Shown in pieces: positions 44,769 through 55,000 of a stretch of 64,000 nt of DNA. The position numbers and the translations under genes were made by a program. Numbering within the stretch: position 1 is the first letter of the stretch; each line of letters starts with the position of its first letter. Under the pieces are notes generated by a model, which was not told where the DNA came from, did not search any database, and was given only the letters and a program-made list of their open reading frames with translations. Source of the stretch: SAR324 cluster bacterium (lineage in GTDB: Bacteria; SAR324; NAC60-12); assembly GCA_028281495.1 (NCBI GenBank), contig JANQJU010000092.1:18715-82714 (forward strand), given 5' to 3'.

Positions 44769-46649
44769 TTAAAATTGGAATTTGGCAAAGGCATTCAGCG
44801 TGATTGCTACGCCTAATTCTTTTCCTTTTTCTTTAAGCAGAGCGTCGATAGTTTGGTCAGGATTTTTCACAAAAGGTTGTGTTAAAACACAAACTTCTTT
44901 TATGAATTTTTTCATCCGACCTTCAATCATTTTTTCAATAATATTGTCAGGTTTCCCAGATTCTCTTGCTTGAGAAGTGAAGATTTCCTTTTCTTTCTCA
45001 ATCACAGCCGGGTCAATTTCATCCTCGCGAACCGCTTCTGCTTGAGTCGCAGCAATGTGCATTGCAATGTCTTTTGCCAATGCAGTCAACGCTGAAATAT
45101 CCCCTTCTCCGTCGGTGTCCAATCGAAGTAGCACTCCAACTTTGCCATTTGTGTGCACGTAACCACCAACAACACCAGATTCGGTAGACATCTGTTTGGC
45201 ATCTACAAACTGTACATTTTCTCCTAGCTCAGCAACTGCACGATGTAATACTTCCTGTATAGATTCTCCTCCGCCTACCGATGTTTGCTCCAAAAAGTTA
45301 TCGGAGCCGTTAGCGTTAGCTTGTTGGGCCAACTGACTTAGCAAGCTTTGAAACGTCTCATTTTGTGCGACAAAGTCTGTTTCACATGCCAACTTAATCA
45401 ATCCACCACTTTTTTTATCTTCGGTAATGAACATACCGATTCCTCCCTCTTTTGTCTCACGAGAGGACTTTTTAAGAGCTTTTGCTTGGCCAGTTTTTCG
45501 TAAATGTTCTTTAGCTGCTTCAATATCACCATTTGTTTCAACTAAAGCTTTTTTACACTCCATCATGCCAACACCTGTGATTTCTCTAAGTTCTTTCACA
45601 AGGCTCGCTGTTATTTTTGTACTATTTCCCATTGCCTTCTCTTCGGATTGAGTTTCTGATTTTTCAGATAGGTTCTCGGTAGTAGACTCTGTTGTTGGTG
45701 TTACTTTTTGAGCTTCTTCCTTTACTGGTGTTGCAGTGGTTTTTGTCGACTCATGGGCAGGTTTTGAATCTTCTGTAGATGAGGATTTTTGTTCTGATTT
45801 TTTGGAAGACACCGAAAAAGAAGCGCCCTTACCTTTACCTGATGCTTTTTCAGTTTCTTTCTCATCTTTCACAAATTCTGCCGGAGTATCGGCGGCATAA
45901 GCTTTTTCAGGTTTTGTATCAGATTCTGGTTGATTTGCTTGCAATTCTTGGATTCGTTGCTCGCGAATTGCTTTGCCTTCCAAAATAGCAGTCGAAATGA
46001 CATTGGCAAACAGCCGAATCGCTCTCGGCGCATCGTCATTTCCAGGAATAGGCATTGCGATTCCATCAGGATCACAATTGGTATCGACAATTGCAATGAT
46101 AGGAATACTGAGCTTTCGAGCTTCTTTCACAGCAATATGTTCTTTTTTGCAATCCACTAAAAAAATTGCAGAAGGCAAATCACGCATGTCTTTAACGCCT
46201 CCCAAAGACATTTCTAGTTTTTGACGTTTGCGTTCTATCCTCAGGGCTTCTTTTTTTAAAATACCCTCGTAGTTGCCATCCGGTCCCGCCATTTCTTCAT
46301 ATTGTTTGATCTTTGCAACTGACTGACGGACTGTTTCAAAATTTGTCAACAATCCTCCTAACCATCGGTCGGTAATGAAAAAACTTCCACTGCGTTCTGC
46401 TTCCTCCTGGATGATTGTTTTCGCTTGATCCTTGGTTCCTACGAACAAAACCGTTTTGCCTTCTTCGGATATGGCCCGGGTGTATTCATACGCTTTTTTA
46501 AGGTGATGAAGAGTTTGTCGTAGATCAATGATGTGAATTCCATGTTTTGACCCGTAAATGAATTTCTCCATTTTAGGGTTCCAACGTCGGGTTTGATGTC
46601 CAAAATGAACACCAGCTTCTACAAATTGCTTCAAAGAAATGGCAGCCAT
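44769..46649 (-). CDS. rpsB-tsf: Fused ribosomal protein S2 - elongation factor Ts
   Basis: One 626-residue frame. Residues 1-~240 are S2 (FVEAGVHFGHQTRRWNPKM, RDLPSAIFLVD). Residues ~241-339 are a low-complexity linker rich in Ser, Thr, Lys and Glu. Residues 340-626 are a full EF-Ts (GVGMMECKKAL, CETDFVAQNE, QPFVKNPDQT). ATG behind AAAGGAG. In nearly all bacteria rpsB and tsf are separate neighbours. Met340 is preceded by GAAGAGAAGG (45635-45644), a possible internal ribosome site that could give free EF-Ts of normal length (287 residues) from the same message. Protease cleavage in the linker is another way to free EF-Ts. A sequencing error joining two genes is unlikely, as the linker is long and fully in frame. 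Confidence 0.95.
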   Translation of the reverse strand: MAAISLKQFVEAGVHFGHQTRRWNPKMEKFIYGSKHGIHIIDLRQTLHHLKKAYEYTRAISEEGKTVLFVGTKDQAKTIIQEEAERSGSFFITDRWLGGLLTNFETVRQSVAKIKQYEEMAGPDGNYEGILKKEALRIERKRQKLEMSLGGVKDMRDLPSAIFLVDCKKEHIAVKEARKLSIPIIAIVDTNCDPDGIAMPIPGNDDAPRAIRLFANVISTAILEGKAIREQRIQELQANQPESDTKPEKAYAADTPAEFVKDEKETEKASGKGKGASFSVSSKKSEQKSSSTEDSKPAHESTKTTATPVKEEAQKVTPTTESTTENLSEKSETQSEEKAMGNSTKITASLVKELREITGVGMMECKKALVETNGDIEAAKEHLRKTGQAKALKKSSRETKEGGIGMFITEDKKSGGLIKLACETDFVAQNETFQSLLSQLAQQANANGSDNFLEQTSVGGGESIQEVLHRAVAELGENVQFVDAKQMSTESGVVGGYVHTNGKVGVLLRLDTDGEGDISALTALAKDIAMHIAATQAEAVREDEIDPAVIEKEKEIFTSQARESGKPDNIIEKMIEGRMKKFIKEVCVLTQPFVKNPDQTIDALLKEKGKELGVAITLNAFAKFQF

Positions 46650-46821
46650 ATGCTTCTCCTTTAGATGGCTTAAAGATTCAATTAAATGAAATTTAATAAG
46701 TTGAAGGACTCTATAGTTACAGCACTATATTCATTCGCTTCGGGTTATTACACGATAGAAAGGAAGTGGATAATAAAACCTCTATTCTGTATTAAAACAG
46801 TATGCTGTTTGCAAGTCATTT

Positions 46822-47952
46822 TTAGAAGACCTGCCCAAAAGAAACGAATAATCCGGTTTGGTCTTCCCCTATTCCAAAATCGAACCGCATTTTGACCGCA
46901 CCAGAAGGAGGTAATCCAATACGAAGCCCACCACCACCAGCTGTTTTCGGATCATCCAAAGCTGTGTCAGCAATGTCGCCATATTCAAGAAAGCCGATAC
47001 CCGAGATATATTTCCATATAGGGAACCGAAGTTCGTACTGTAGTAGATAAAATTTATTACCCCTAAAGCGATTAGCATGGTACCCGCGTAACGTGTTTCT
47101 TCCACCTAAACTAAAGCGAAATACATAGGAAGGATCCCCCCATGCGTGTCCTCCAATAATTCGGAATGCTAGAACGCTTTTCTCTAACACAGGACGAAAG
47201 ATTCGAAATTCTCCCTGAATTAGCAAAGAGTCCTCAGATTCATCAAGCGTACTCATGGCAGCAGGCAGAGTCGTAGCGCTCAATTCATAGAATTCTCCCG
47301 TTCGAGGATCTTTTGGGTTGTCACGCAAATCGTAGCTCCCCGAAATACCAATACCAGTCGTGGTCTCGTCTTCAAAAAATCGAAGGTCAGAATCGAAATC
47401 TTCATTCTCATCTTCCGCTCTTCGTGCCCCTAATTCCTGGCGTGAACGCACGTCGAAAAAAACAGATGTGCTCAATTCATCGCTCCACTCGTAGGTGACT
47501 TTGGGCAGCGCAGTCACTTTGTTTTGAGAGATTTCTACTTTGTCATCCACTTCAGTTTCGTTGCCCTCACCGTAAAATGCGTCGATAAAATTTGTTGTGC
47601 TTGTTTCAATACCCCAGGCAACCCTTGGGGTGATCCAGTTGTCGTACTGGAAGTTGATAAAGTAGAACCCTTCTAAAGAGAAAACGAGAACAGTGTTGAT
47701 TTCATAATCTTTTTCTTCCTTAGGTGTTAAAAAAATTCCACCTCCTAATATCAAACCAGTTGTGGGGGTCGATCCCACAACCGGAGCTAGCGAGAGATCG
47801 TGCGTATTTGTATTGACCAGCCCATCGTCTCCTATGATTCGCTCCAATATAGACGGCTCTTCTGGTTTGACCTCTTCAGAAGCGTCAACTTCTGCGGAAA
47901 AAGCAAGGCCCCCAGAACAAAGCGTGAAAAGCAAAACAAGATATAATTTCAT
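46822..47952 (-). CDS. Omp85/surface-antigen (D15)-type outer membrane barrel without POTRA
   Basis: 376 residues; ATG with TAGGAG 4 nt upstream. A signal peptide (~1-19) is followed by alternating beta-strand sequence ending in Phe, as in outer-membrane barrels. LRGYHANRFRG is the conserved Omp85 loop-6 motif (RGY) near residue 290. At this length there is no room for POTRA domains, so it resembles short BamA/patatin-barrel-like PF01103 proteins, not BamA itself. The role (translocation or lipid handling) is unknown. It lies 172 nt upstream of rpsB-tsf on the same strand. Confidence 0.84.
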   Translation of the reverse strand: MKLYLVLLFTLCSGGLAFSAEVDASEEVKPEEPSILERIIGDDGLVNTNTHDLSLAPVVGSTPTTGLILGGGIFLTPKEEKDYEINTVLVFSLEGFYFINFQYDNWITPRVAWGIETSTTNFIDAFYGEGNETEVDDKVEISQNKVTALPKVTYEWSDELSTSVFFDVRSRQELGARRAEDENEDFDSDLRFFEDETTTGIGISGSYDLRDNPKDPRTGEFYELSATTLPAAMSTLDESEDSLLIQGEFRIFRPVLEKSVLAFRIIGGHAWGDPSYVFRFSLGGRNTLRGYHANRFRGNKFYLLQYELRFPIWKYISGIGFLEYGDIADTALDDPKTAGGGGLRIGLPPSGAVKMRFDFGIGEDQTGLFVSFGQVF

Positions 47953-48580
47953 GATACTCCTATTGAGATGCAGCTAATATGATGATTTTATCAGAATCCC
48001 GTTGAAGGAAATGTTTCATAATGGATATCTGATTTCGGCAACCAAATGCTCAAAAAACCCTAGTGGAACATCGACCCGTAACCTCGCGTATCTTGCTAAA
48101 TGTTACAATAGGAGCCTTGACTGTATCTGAGTAAATGTCCTAAAATTGATCTTTGTAACATCTTTCCCCAATCACTTTTTGCCCCTAAGGAGCTTTATGA
48201 CCTCTATGACAAAACAGCCTACCAAATTTGCTGATCTTGCAATCTATGGAGAATTTGGCTCAAGGAAGCAATAAAACTACCTAAAAACATTAAGCATCGC
48301 TTTTAGCTCTCGGTTTCTCCTTCCTGCCAGTTCTCTAAACTTCATATCCCTATATTTTTAGTCTCAACACATTTATAGGCTTGGTCTAATTCAATCACCC
48401 TCGGGTCTCAGCCGTTTCTGCATCTGCAAGCGTTGCTCTATAACCTTTCAGTTTATATAGTCAATGCACAGTCCTCTTTTGTAGGCCGTATCCGAATGAC
48501 CACTCCGAAGCCTATAAATCCTTATTTTATATTGTAGGAAGCAAGCTATGGTAGCTTTTCCTAAACTCAGGAGTTTAGTC
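47953..48580. other. About 630-bp gap between the Omp85-like and second rsgA genes
   Basis: It must hold two divergent promoters. The only coding hint is a 25-codon + frame at 48197-48274 behind AAGGAG whose product (MTSMTKQPTKFADLAIYGEF...) faintly recalls the N-terminus of IS5-type transposases; it may be an IS relic or chance. No inverted repeats, tRNA or other gene recognised. The rest appears to be non-coding. Confidence 0.45.
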
Positions 48581-49669
48581 ATGAATTCACTAAAAGCATT
48601 TGGGTGGAAACCCTTTTTTCAACACCAACTCAGCATTTCAGAATATGATTCTAAACAGATCGCACGTGTTACTTTTGCGGCTAAAGATCTGTATCGATTG
48701 AGATTTGACAAAGATCGAGAGCTATTGGGTACGATCTCAGGAAAATTTCGTCATGAAGCTCATTTGTTTGTCGATCTTCCAGTGGTGGGCGATTGGGTGG
48801 TCTGCGAAGCACGTTTTGGCGAAGGCCAAGCAACTATTCACAGAGTATTAGAGCGGCAGACTCAGTTAACTCGCAATACTGCGGGCAACAAAGATGAAGA
48901 ACAGATCCTGGCTTCAAATGTTGATATCGCTTTTATTGTCACTTCGCTGAATCAGGATTTGAATCTTCGGAGATTAGAGCGTTATCTGACAATGATTTGG
49001 GATTCTGGAGCCGAACCGATCATTTTGCTCACAAAGGCAGACTTGTGTGAAAATATTTCTCAAGTAGTCTTTGATGTCGAAACAGTTGCTTGTGGTGCTC
49101 CAATTCATGTGATCAGTGTATACGAGGAACGCGGTATTGAAGCTGTTCAAAATTATTTTTTACAAGGCAGCACTGCGGTCCTTTTAGGGTCATCAGGAGT
49201 TGGGAAATCAACGTTGGTGAATCGATTAATGGAGCAAGCAGACCAAGCCATTCAGACCATTCGCGATGCAGACGGCAAAGGACGTCATACCACAACAGCT
49301 CGGCAATTGCTCAGCCTTCCCCAAGGGGGCATGATCATTGACACTCCTGGCATGCGAGAGTTGCAATTGTGGGAGGCTGAAGGTAGTCTGGACAGGTCAT
49401 TTGCAGATATTGCCGAGTGGTCAACTCAATGCAAATTTCGAGATTGCCAACACCACAACGAACCCGGTTGTGCAGTTCAAAAGGCAATTGAGCGAAATGA
49501 GCTGACCCTGCAACGTTTGACCAATTATCGCAAGTTGCAGCGCGAATTAGCGTTGGAGTTAACTCGCCATGATAAAGTCGAAGCGGCTCGGTATGCACAG
49601 GCTCAAAAAAAACAAATGCTGGAACATCGGCGGATATTGAAGACTCGTCATAAACTTAAATTTCGATAA
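48581..49669 (+). CDS. rsgA: Ribosome small-subunit-dependent GTPase A, paralog 2
   Basis: 362 residues from the ATG at 48581 (AGGAG 7 nt upstream; opens with the family-typical LKAFGWKPFF). An in-frame ATG at 48548 would add 11 residues. Permuted GTPase: LLTKADL (G4), GSSGVGKST (G1), GRHTTT, IDTPGMRE (G3), then the zinc motif CKFRDCQHHNEPGC. It has a long N-terminal part and a basic C-terminal tail (KKQMLEHRRILKTRHKLKFR). It differs strongly from the 35579 protein, so this is an old paralog or separately acquired copy with possibly different timing or substrate on the 30S subunit. Confidence 0.93.
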   Translation: MNSLKAFGWKPFFQHQLSISEYDSKQIARVTFAAKDLYRLRFDKDRELLGTISGKFRHEAHLFVDLPVVGDWVVCEARFGEGQATIHRVLERQTQLTRNTAGNKDEEQILASNVDIAFIVTSLNQDLNLRRLERYLTMIWDSGAEPIILLTKADLCENISQVVFDVETVACGAPIHVISVYEERGIEAVQNYFLQGSTAVLLGSSGVGKSTLVNRLMEQADQAIQTIRDADGKGRHTTTARQLLSLPQGGMIIDTPGMRELQLWEAEGSLDRSFADIAEWSTQCKFRDCQHHNEPGCAVQKAIERNELTLQRLTNYRKLQRELALELTRHDKVEAARYAQAQKKQMLEHRRILKTRHKLKFR

Positions 49670-49688
49670 GTTTGAAGGGAGAGGTGCT

Positions 49689-50147
49689 ATGAAATTTCTT
49701 ATTGCAGGTACGATTCTATGCACCCTCTTCATCAATTTTGTTTTTTCAACCAATGCCGCAACTCGCGTACCTGGTACGGATCGACGTACTGAAATCATTT
49801 CGGTGATTCAAGCCCAAATGGACGCTTTCAAGCAAGACGATGGCAGGCGAGCCTTCTCTTATGCCACTTCCCAAATTCAAGAACTTTTTCAAAATTCTGA
49901 AAAATTTATGAGCATGGTGCGAACAAGTTACCAACCGGTATACCGCCCTCAATCTGTGAGTTTTTTGGAACTTTTGGATATTAATAATGTGCCCATCCAA
50001 CAGGTTCGAGTTACCGGTCCTGACGGCCTGGATTACTTCGCATTTTACGAAATGAAGCAATTACCAAATGGTGAATGGAAAATTGCAGGTTGTTTCCTTG
50101 CAGAAGTCCAAGAAGGTACTAACAAAATTCTCACTCCCTCATATTAA
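49689..50147 (+). CDS. Exported DUF4864 protein
   Basis: 152 residues; ATG with GGGAGAGG upstream. Signal peptide (MKFLIAGTILCTLFINFVFS). The mature part, with IQAQMDAFKQDDGRRAFSYA, FMSMVRTSYQPVYRP and WKIAGCFL, matches DUF4864, a periplasmic family of unknown role with a cystatin/NTF2-like look. Next to recQ on the same strand. Confidence 0.8.
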   Translation: MKFLIAGTILCTLFINFVFSTNAATRVPGTDRRTEIISVIQAQMDAFKQDDGRRAFSYATSQIQELFQNSEKFMSMVRTSYQPVYRPQSVSFLELLDINNVPIQQVRVTGPDGLDYFAFYEMKQLPNGEWKIAGCFLAEVQEGTNKILTPSY

Positions 50148-50184
50148 AGCCATATCCGATCACTTGCTGAAGACACACCCCCTC

Positions 50185-52035
50185 ATGGTATCAACTCCGT
50201 TTCACGCTACATCCCAGTCTGATCCTCAAGAAGTTTTGCGTCATGTATTTGGTTACGAATCGTTTCGTGGTCAACAAGATGCGATCATCCGCCATGTGCT
50301 CCGTGGTGGAGATGCTTTGGTCCTCATGCCGACTGGTGGGGGAAAGTCCTTATGCTATCAGATCCCGGCGATGATGCGTCCTGGCGTGGGTGTTGTCATC
50401 TCTCCGTTGATTGCTTTAATGCAAGATCAGGTAACGGGTCTTTTGCAACTAGATGTCCGAGCAGCTTTCCTAAACTCAACCCAGTCTTGGCAGGAAGCTC
50501 GATCGATTGAACAGCAAATGGTCAAAGGCGAACTCGATTTAGTTTACGTCGCTCCCGAAAGACTCTTGAACGACCGTTTTTTAGACCTTTTGGAACGAGT
50601 CCCTTTAGCTTTGTTTGCTATCGACGAAGCCCATTGTGTTTCGCAGTGGGGTCATGATTTTCGCCCTGAATATATTCAGTTGAGTATCCTGCATGAACGA
50701 TTTCCACAAATCCCTCGAATTGCCCTGACCGCTACGGCAGATGACCCAACTCGTAGAGAGGTTTTGGATAAATTGGGATTATTGCAAGCCCAGACGTTCA
50801 TTACTGGATTTGATCGTCCCAACATCACCTATCGCATTGGATTGAAACAAAATCCTAAGTCTCAACTTTTAGATTTTCTGGAACGGGAGCACCCGGATGA
50901 TGCGGGCATCGTGTATTGCCTCACGAGAAACAACGTTGAAAAAACTGCGGCGTGGCTGGTGGAAAAAGGATGGAATGCTTTGCCTTATCACGCAGGACTG
51001 CCCAATGAAATGCGCCAACAGCATCAGGAGCTGTTTTTGAAAGAAGAAGGGGTGATCATTGTCGCAACTATCGCGTTCGGAATGGGCATCGACAAACCTA
51101 ATGTCCGATTTGTTGCTCATCTAGGAATCCCTAAAAGTGTGGAGGCGTATTATCAAGAAACCGGACGTGCCGGACGCGACGGACTGCCAGCCGATGCATG
51201 GATGATCTATGGCTTACAAGACCTAATCACCTTACGGCAAATCATTTCAGGGTCCGAAGCAGATGAACATTTTAAGGCGATTGGACAACGCAAACTTAAT
51301 GCGATGCTTGGACTTTGCGAAACCACCACCTGCCGTCGACAAGTGCTTCTCAGCTATTTTGGAGAAACGTTGGAACAGCCATGTGGCAACTGCGATACCT
51401 GCTTGTACCCCGTAAAAACATGGGATGGCAGTATTGCAGCCCAAAAAGCCTTGTCCTGTGTGTACCGCACTGGGCAACAGTTTGGTGCTGGCTATTTAAC
51501 GGATGTACTCTTGGGTAATGCGACCGACCGGGTCATGAAATTCCGTCATGATCAAGTCAGCACGTTTGGCATTGGGACCGAGCTAAAAAAAGACCAATGG
51601 CTTTCAGTGTTTCGTCAACTGGTTGCCATGGGGGTGTTGGAAGTCGATGTGGATGGCTATGGTGGCCTCCTTCTCAATTCAGAAAGTCGACCGGTGCTAC
51701 AAGGTGCTCAAAAAATTGAATTTCGCCATGATGCGATCCTCACCAAAAAAAAGACAAAACGAGAAAAACTCGTTCAGAAGTTTCGTTGGAAGGATGCTTC
51801 GGACCAAGCCCTGTGGGACGAACTCCGGTCATGTCGCTTGGAACTGGCTCGCGAGCAGGGCGTTCCACCTTATGTTATTTTCCAAGACACAACCTTGGAA
51901 GCGCTCGTATTGAACAAACCCTCAACCTTGCAAGCTATGCTTCAGCTTCCTGGAATTGGAGATGTGAAGCTGGAACGCTACGGCCAAGCCTTTCTTGAAG
52001 TATTAGAAGAACATATTGGACGGCAGTGGGAATAA
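50185..52035 (+). CDS. recQ: ATP-dependent DNA helicase RecQ
   Basis: 616 residues from the ATG at 50185; longer in-frame starts would overlap the DUF4864 gene and add non-homologous residues. FGYESFRGQQ (motif 0), MPTGGGKS (Walker A), DEAHCVSQWGHDFRPEY (motif II and loop), QETGRAGRDG (motif VI), zinc-binding cysteines in TTTCRRQ and CGNCDTC, a winged-helix region, and a C-terminal HRDC domain (LAREQGVPPYVIF, LPGIGDVKLERYG). Unwinds DNA 3'-5' in recombination and fork repair. No clear ribosome site is seen. Confidence 0.95.
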   Translation: MVSTPFHATSQSDPQEVLRHVFGYESFRGQQDAIIRHVLRGGDALVLMPTGGGKSLCYQIPAMMRPGVGVVISPLIALMQDQVTGLLQLDVRAAFLNSTQSWQEARSIEQQMVKGELDLVYVAPERLLNDRFLDLLERVPLALFAIDEAHCVSQWGHDFRPEYIQLSILHERFPQIPRIALTATADDPTRREVLDKLGLLQAQTFITGFDRPNITYRIGLKQNPKSQLLDFLEREHPDDAGIVYCLTRNNVEKTAAWLVEKGWNALPYHAGLPNEMRQQHQELFLKEEGVIIVATIAFGMGIDKPNVRFVAHLGIPKSVEAYYQETGRAGRDGLPADAWMIYGLQDLITLRQIISGSEADEHFKAIGQRKLNAMLGLCETTTCRRQVLLSYFGETLEQPCGNCDTCLYPVKTWDGSIAAQKALSCVYRTGQQFGAGYLTDVLLGNATDRVMKFRHDQVSTFGIGTELKKDQWLSVFRQLVAMGVLEVDVDGYGGLLLNSESRPVLQGAQKIEFRHDAILTKKKTKREKLVQKFRWKDASDQALWDELRSCRLELAREQGVPPYVIFQDTTLEALVLNKPSTLQAMLQLPGIGDVKLERYGQAFLEVLEEHIGRQWE

Positions 52036-52039
52036 AGAT

Positions 52040-55000
52040 ATGTGGCATTACGCACTCACGTTGTTTCTCAGTGCCTTTTTGCTGTTTCAAGTCCAACCTA
52101 TCATAGGGCGTTACATCCTTCCTTGGTTTGGCGGAAGTCCGGCAGTATGGACCACCGCATTATTGTTTTTTCAGATCGGACTTTTAGCGGGATACGCCTA
52201 TGTTCATTGGTTAGCTCGTCGGCCTAGAATTCGTCGGCAAGTTCAAATTCATCTGCTACTTCTGATGGTTTCCTTATTGGTATTACCAATCACTCCCGAT
52301 ACATCGTGGGAACCTGCCGGGCCAGAGCAACCAGTGTTAAAGATTTTAATGTTGCTTCTCATCTCGGTTGGAGGTCCGTATCTGCTGCTCTCTTCAACAA
52401 GTCCCCTCTTACAGTCTTGGTTTGGAAAAACCGAAATAGATCGTTCTCCCTATAGACTATTTGCCTTGTCGAATCTCGGTTCATTGATGGGATTGGTTAC
52501 CTATCCTTTCTTAGTAGAACCACATTGGGGAGTACACTCTCAAACAACGATATGGTCCGCAGGATATGGAGTTTTTGTCTTAATGAGCATGGGAGTTGGA
52601 TACCGCATTTTTCGACAGTCTACGGCACAATTTCAGTTTCATCCAACCTCGCCTTCCTTTACACAAGCCCCTAACCATGTTTCATTTTTTGATCGTTTTT
52701 TGTGGTTAGTTCTTTCTGCATCGGGTGTGATCTTACTGCTTGCTGTCAGCAATCAACTGACTCAGAACGTGGCTCCAATTCCTCTGTTGTGGGTGCTGCC
52801 CCTAGCCTTGTATCTCTTATCTTTCATCCTGTGTTTCGAATATGAACGTTGGTATCGGCGCCGTATAATAATTCCAACCTTAGGTGGAGTGCTCATACTG
52901 ACCGCCTATCTTTTGAATCAAAAAGGATTACCCCACCTCTATGAAGAGATCCTAATTTATTCTGCACTTTTGTTTGTAGGATGCGTGGCATGTCATGGTG
53001 AATTAGTAAAAATAAAACCAATGTCCGCTGAGTTGACCTCATTTTATTTGTATGTGGCTCTAGGCGGTGTGTTGGGTGGGATCTTTGTATCGATAGTCGC
53101 CCCGCTGATTTTCAATGGGTATTGGGAATTCCATGTGGCTCTCCTCACTGTGTTTGGGGCCACGGGAATCTGTTTAATCAGGGATGTTGCCAAACAACGG
53201 AATTTGCATTCAAGACCTCGAATCCTCCCCCTTCTTAGTTTGAGCTTTGTACTTAGCGGACTTGTATTGCTTTATGCCATTTGGAAACCGATAGAAGACC
53301 AAAATCAATCAGTGATTGCGGCCTACCGAAATTTCTACGGGGTTTTGCGCGTAGAGGAAACTGGAACCAACACGCAATTTGCAAGGCGCATTCTTCGCAA
53401 CGGTGCCATCCAACATGGTTTCCAGTTTACCGACGTCGCGTTGAGACACAATCTGACCTCTTATTTCGGCCCTGATAGCGGCATTGGATTAGCAATGAGA
53501 TATTACGTGGCAACTTCAGATTCTGGCCACACCAATTTAAAACTTCATCCTCACTCTTTAGAGCAGCCAAAAACCCTTTTGAAAGATTCGATGAATGGTT
53601 TCAATGAAGTTCCAAACGATACCGGCTCAAGAAATTATCATATTGGTGTCATTGGATTAGGAATCGGAACATTGGCCGCTTATGGACAAGAAGGAGACCG
53701 CTTCCGTTTTTACGAAATCAACCCACAAGTGACAGAAGTGGCGCAGACTCATTTTTCGTATTTGAAAGATACCGAAGCGGAATTTGAAATCATACACAAT
53801 GACGCTCGGATGGCGTTGGCTCAAGAATGGAAACTTCACGGTTCCTTGAAGTTTGATATCTTGGTGGTCGATGCTTTTACCGGGGATGCCATTCCCATCC
53901 ATCTCCTGACAAACGAAGCATACCGGCTATATTGGCAGCACCTCAAATCATCGGGTATTTTGGCAATCCATATATCCAACCGCAATTTAGATTTAGCTCC
54001 AGTCATTCAAGGTCTCGCTCAAACGTCAAAACACCAAATTGCATTGATCATCAACCGTTCCAACCCCTACGGCATCTATAGTTCCTCTTGGATGTTGGTG
54101 AGCAACAATATGGCATTCCTTCAGCATCCCATCGTCCAACCACATTTGAGACCACTGCCTAAAAAATCGATAGTATGGACAGATGATTACAGCAATCTTT
54201 GGAAAACTTTTCGAGAAGGCTTAGGGCAAGAAGTGTTTCAATGGTCATTTGATCAAGATGACGTTTTTGTAAAAGCCACCAATTTATTTTACGGCCTAGA
54301 AGGAACGCAGAACTATAAACAAGCCTTGCTTTGGTTTCAGCAGGCAGCCAACAAAGGGGATACGGAAGCCAAAAGATATCTAGGTTATATGTTTCAAAAT
54401 GGGCTGGGAACTGAACGGAATTATGAGACCTCAGTCAAATGGTATGCGGATGCGGCCAAGCAAGGCGATGCTGAAGCCCAAAACAACTTAGCTCACCTTT
54501 TCCACAACGGCTTAGGCGTGGAAAAAAATCACGACACCGCTTTTCACTGGTTTTGGAGAGCGGCAAAACAAGGACATGCAGAGGGCCAGTATAATTTGGG
54601 CATTATGTACCAAACAGGAAGTGGAATCGATCAAGATTTTAAAGAGGCTGCCCACTGGTTTCTAAAGTCGAGTCTGCAAGGGAATCGCCAAGCACAAAAT
54701 AACTTGGGTCTGTTATATGATACCGGACAAGGAGTTGCTAAAAATTCCAAAGAAGCAATGCGTTGGTATCGCCGTGCAGCTGAACAAGGTTATGCAAAGG
54801 CGCAGCATAATTTAGGATTGCTGTATTCCAATGGAGTGGGGGTTCCTCGCAACTACAAAGAAGCAGCTCGCTGGATTCGAAGAGCTGCTGAACAAGATCA
54901 CGCGCTTGCCCAATACAACTTGGGTATTATGTATTACCAAGGATTGGGTATGGAACAGAATCGAGACAGGGCATTGAAATGGCTCGGAAAGGCATCCGAC

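Noticed and set aside
44769..46649. rpsB-tsf fusion as a sequencing error
   Set aside because: The linker is about 100 residues, in frame, of typical low-complexity composition, and both flanking domains are complete; a single error would not create it. It still needs read support.
50068..50184. Longer N-terminus for RecQ
   Set aside because: It would overlap the DUF4864 gene by 80 bp and adds residues unlike any RecQ; homology begins just after the ATG at 50185.
52016..52039. TTG start for the membrane/spermidine synthase-like fusion inside recQ
   Set aside because: The ATG at 52040 follows the recQ stop directly and starts right before the first membrane helix.
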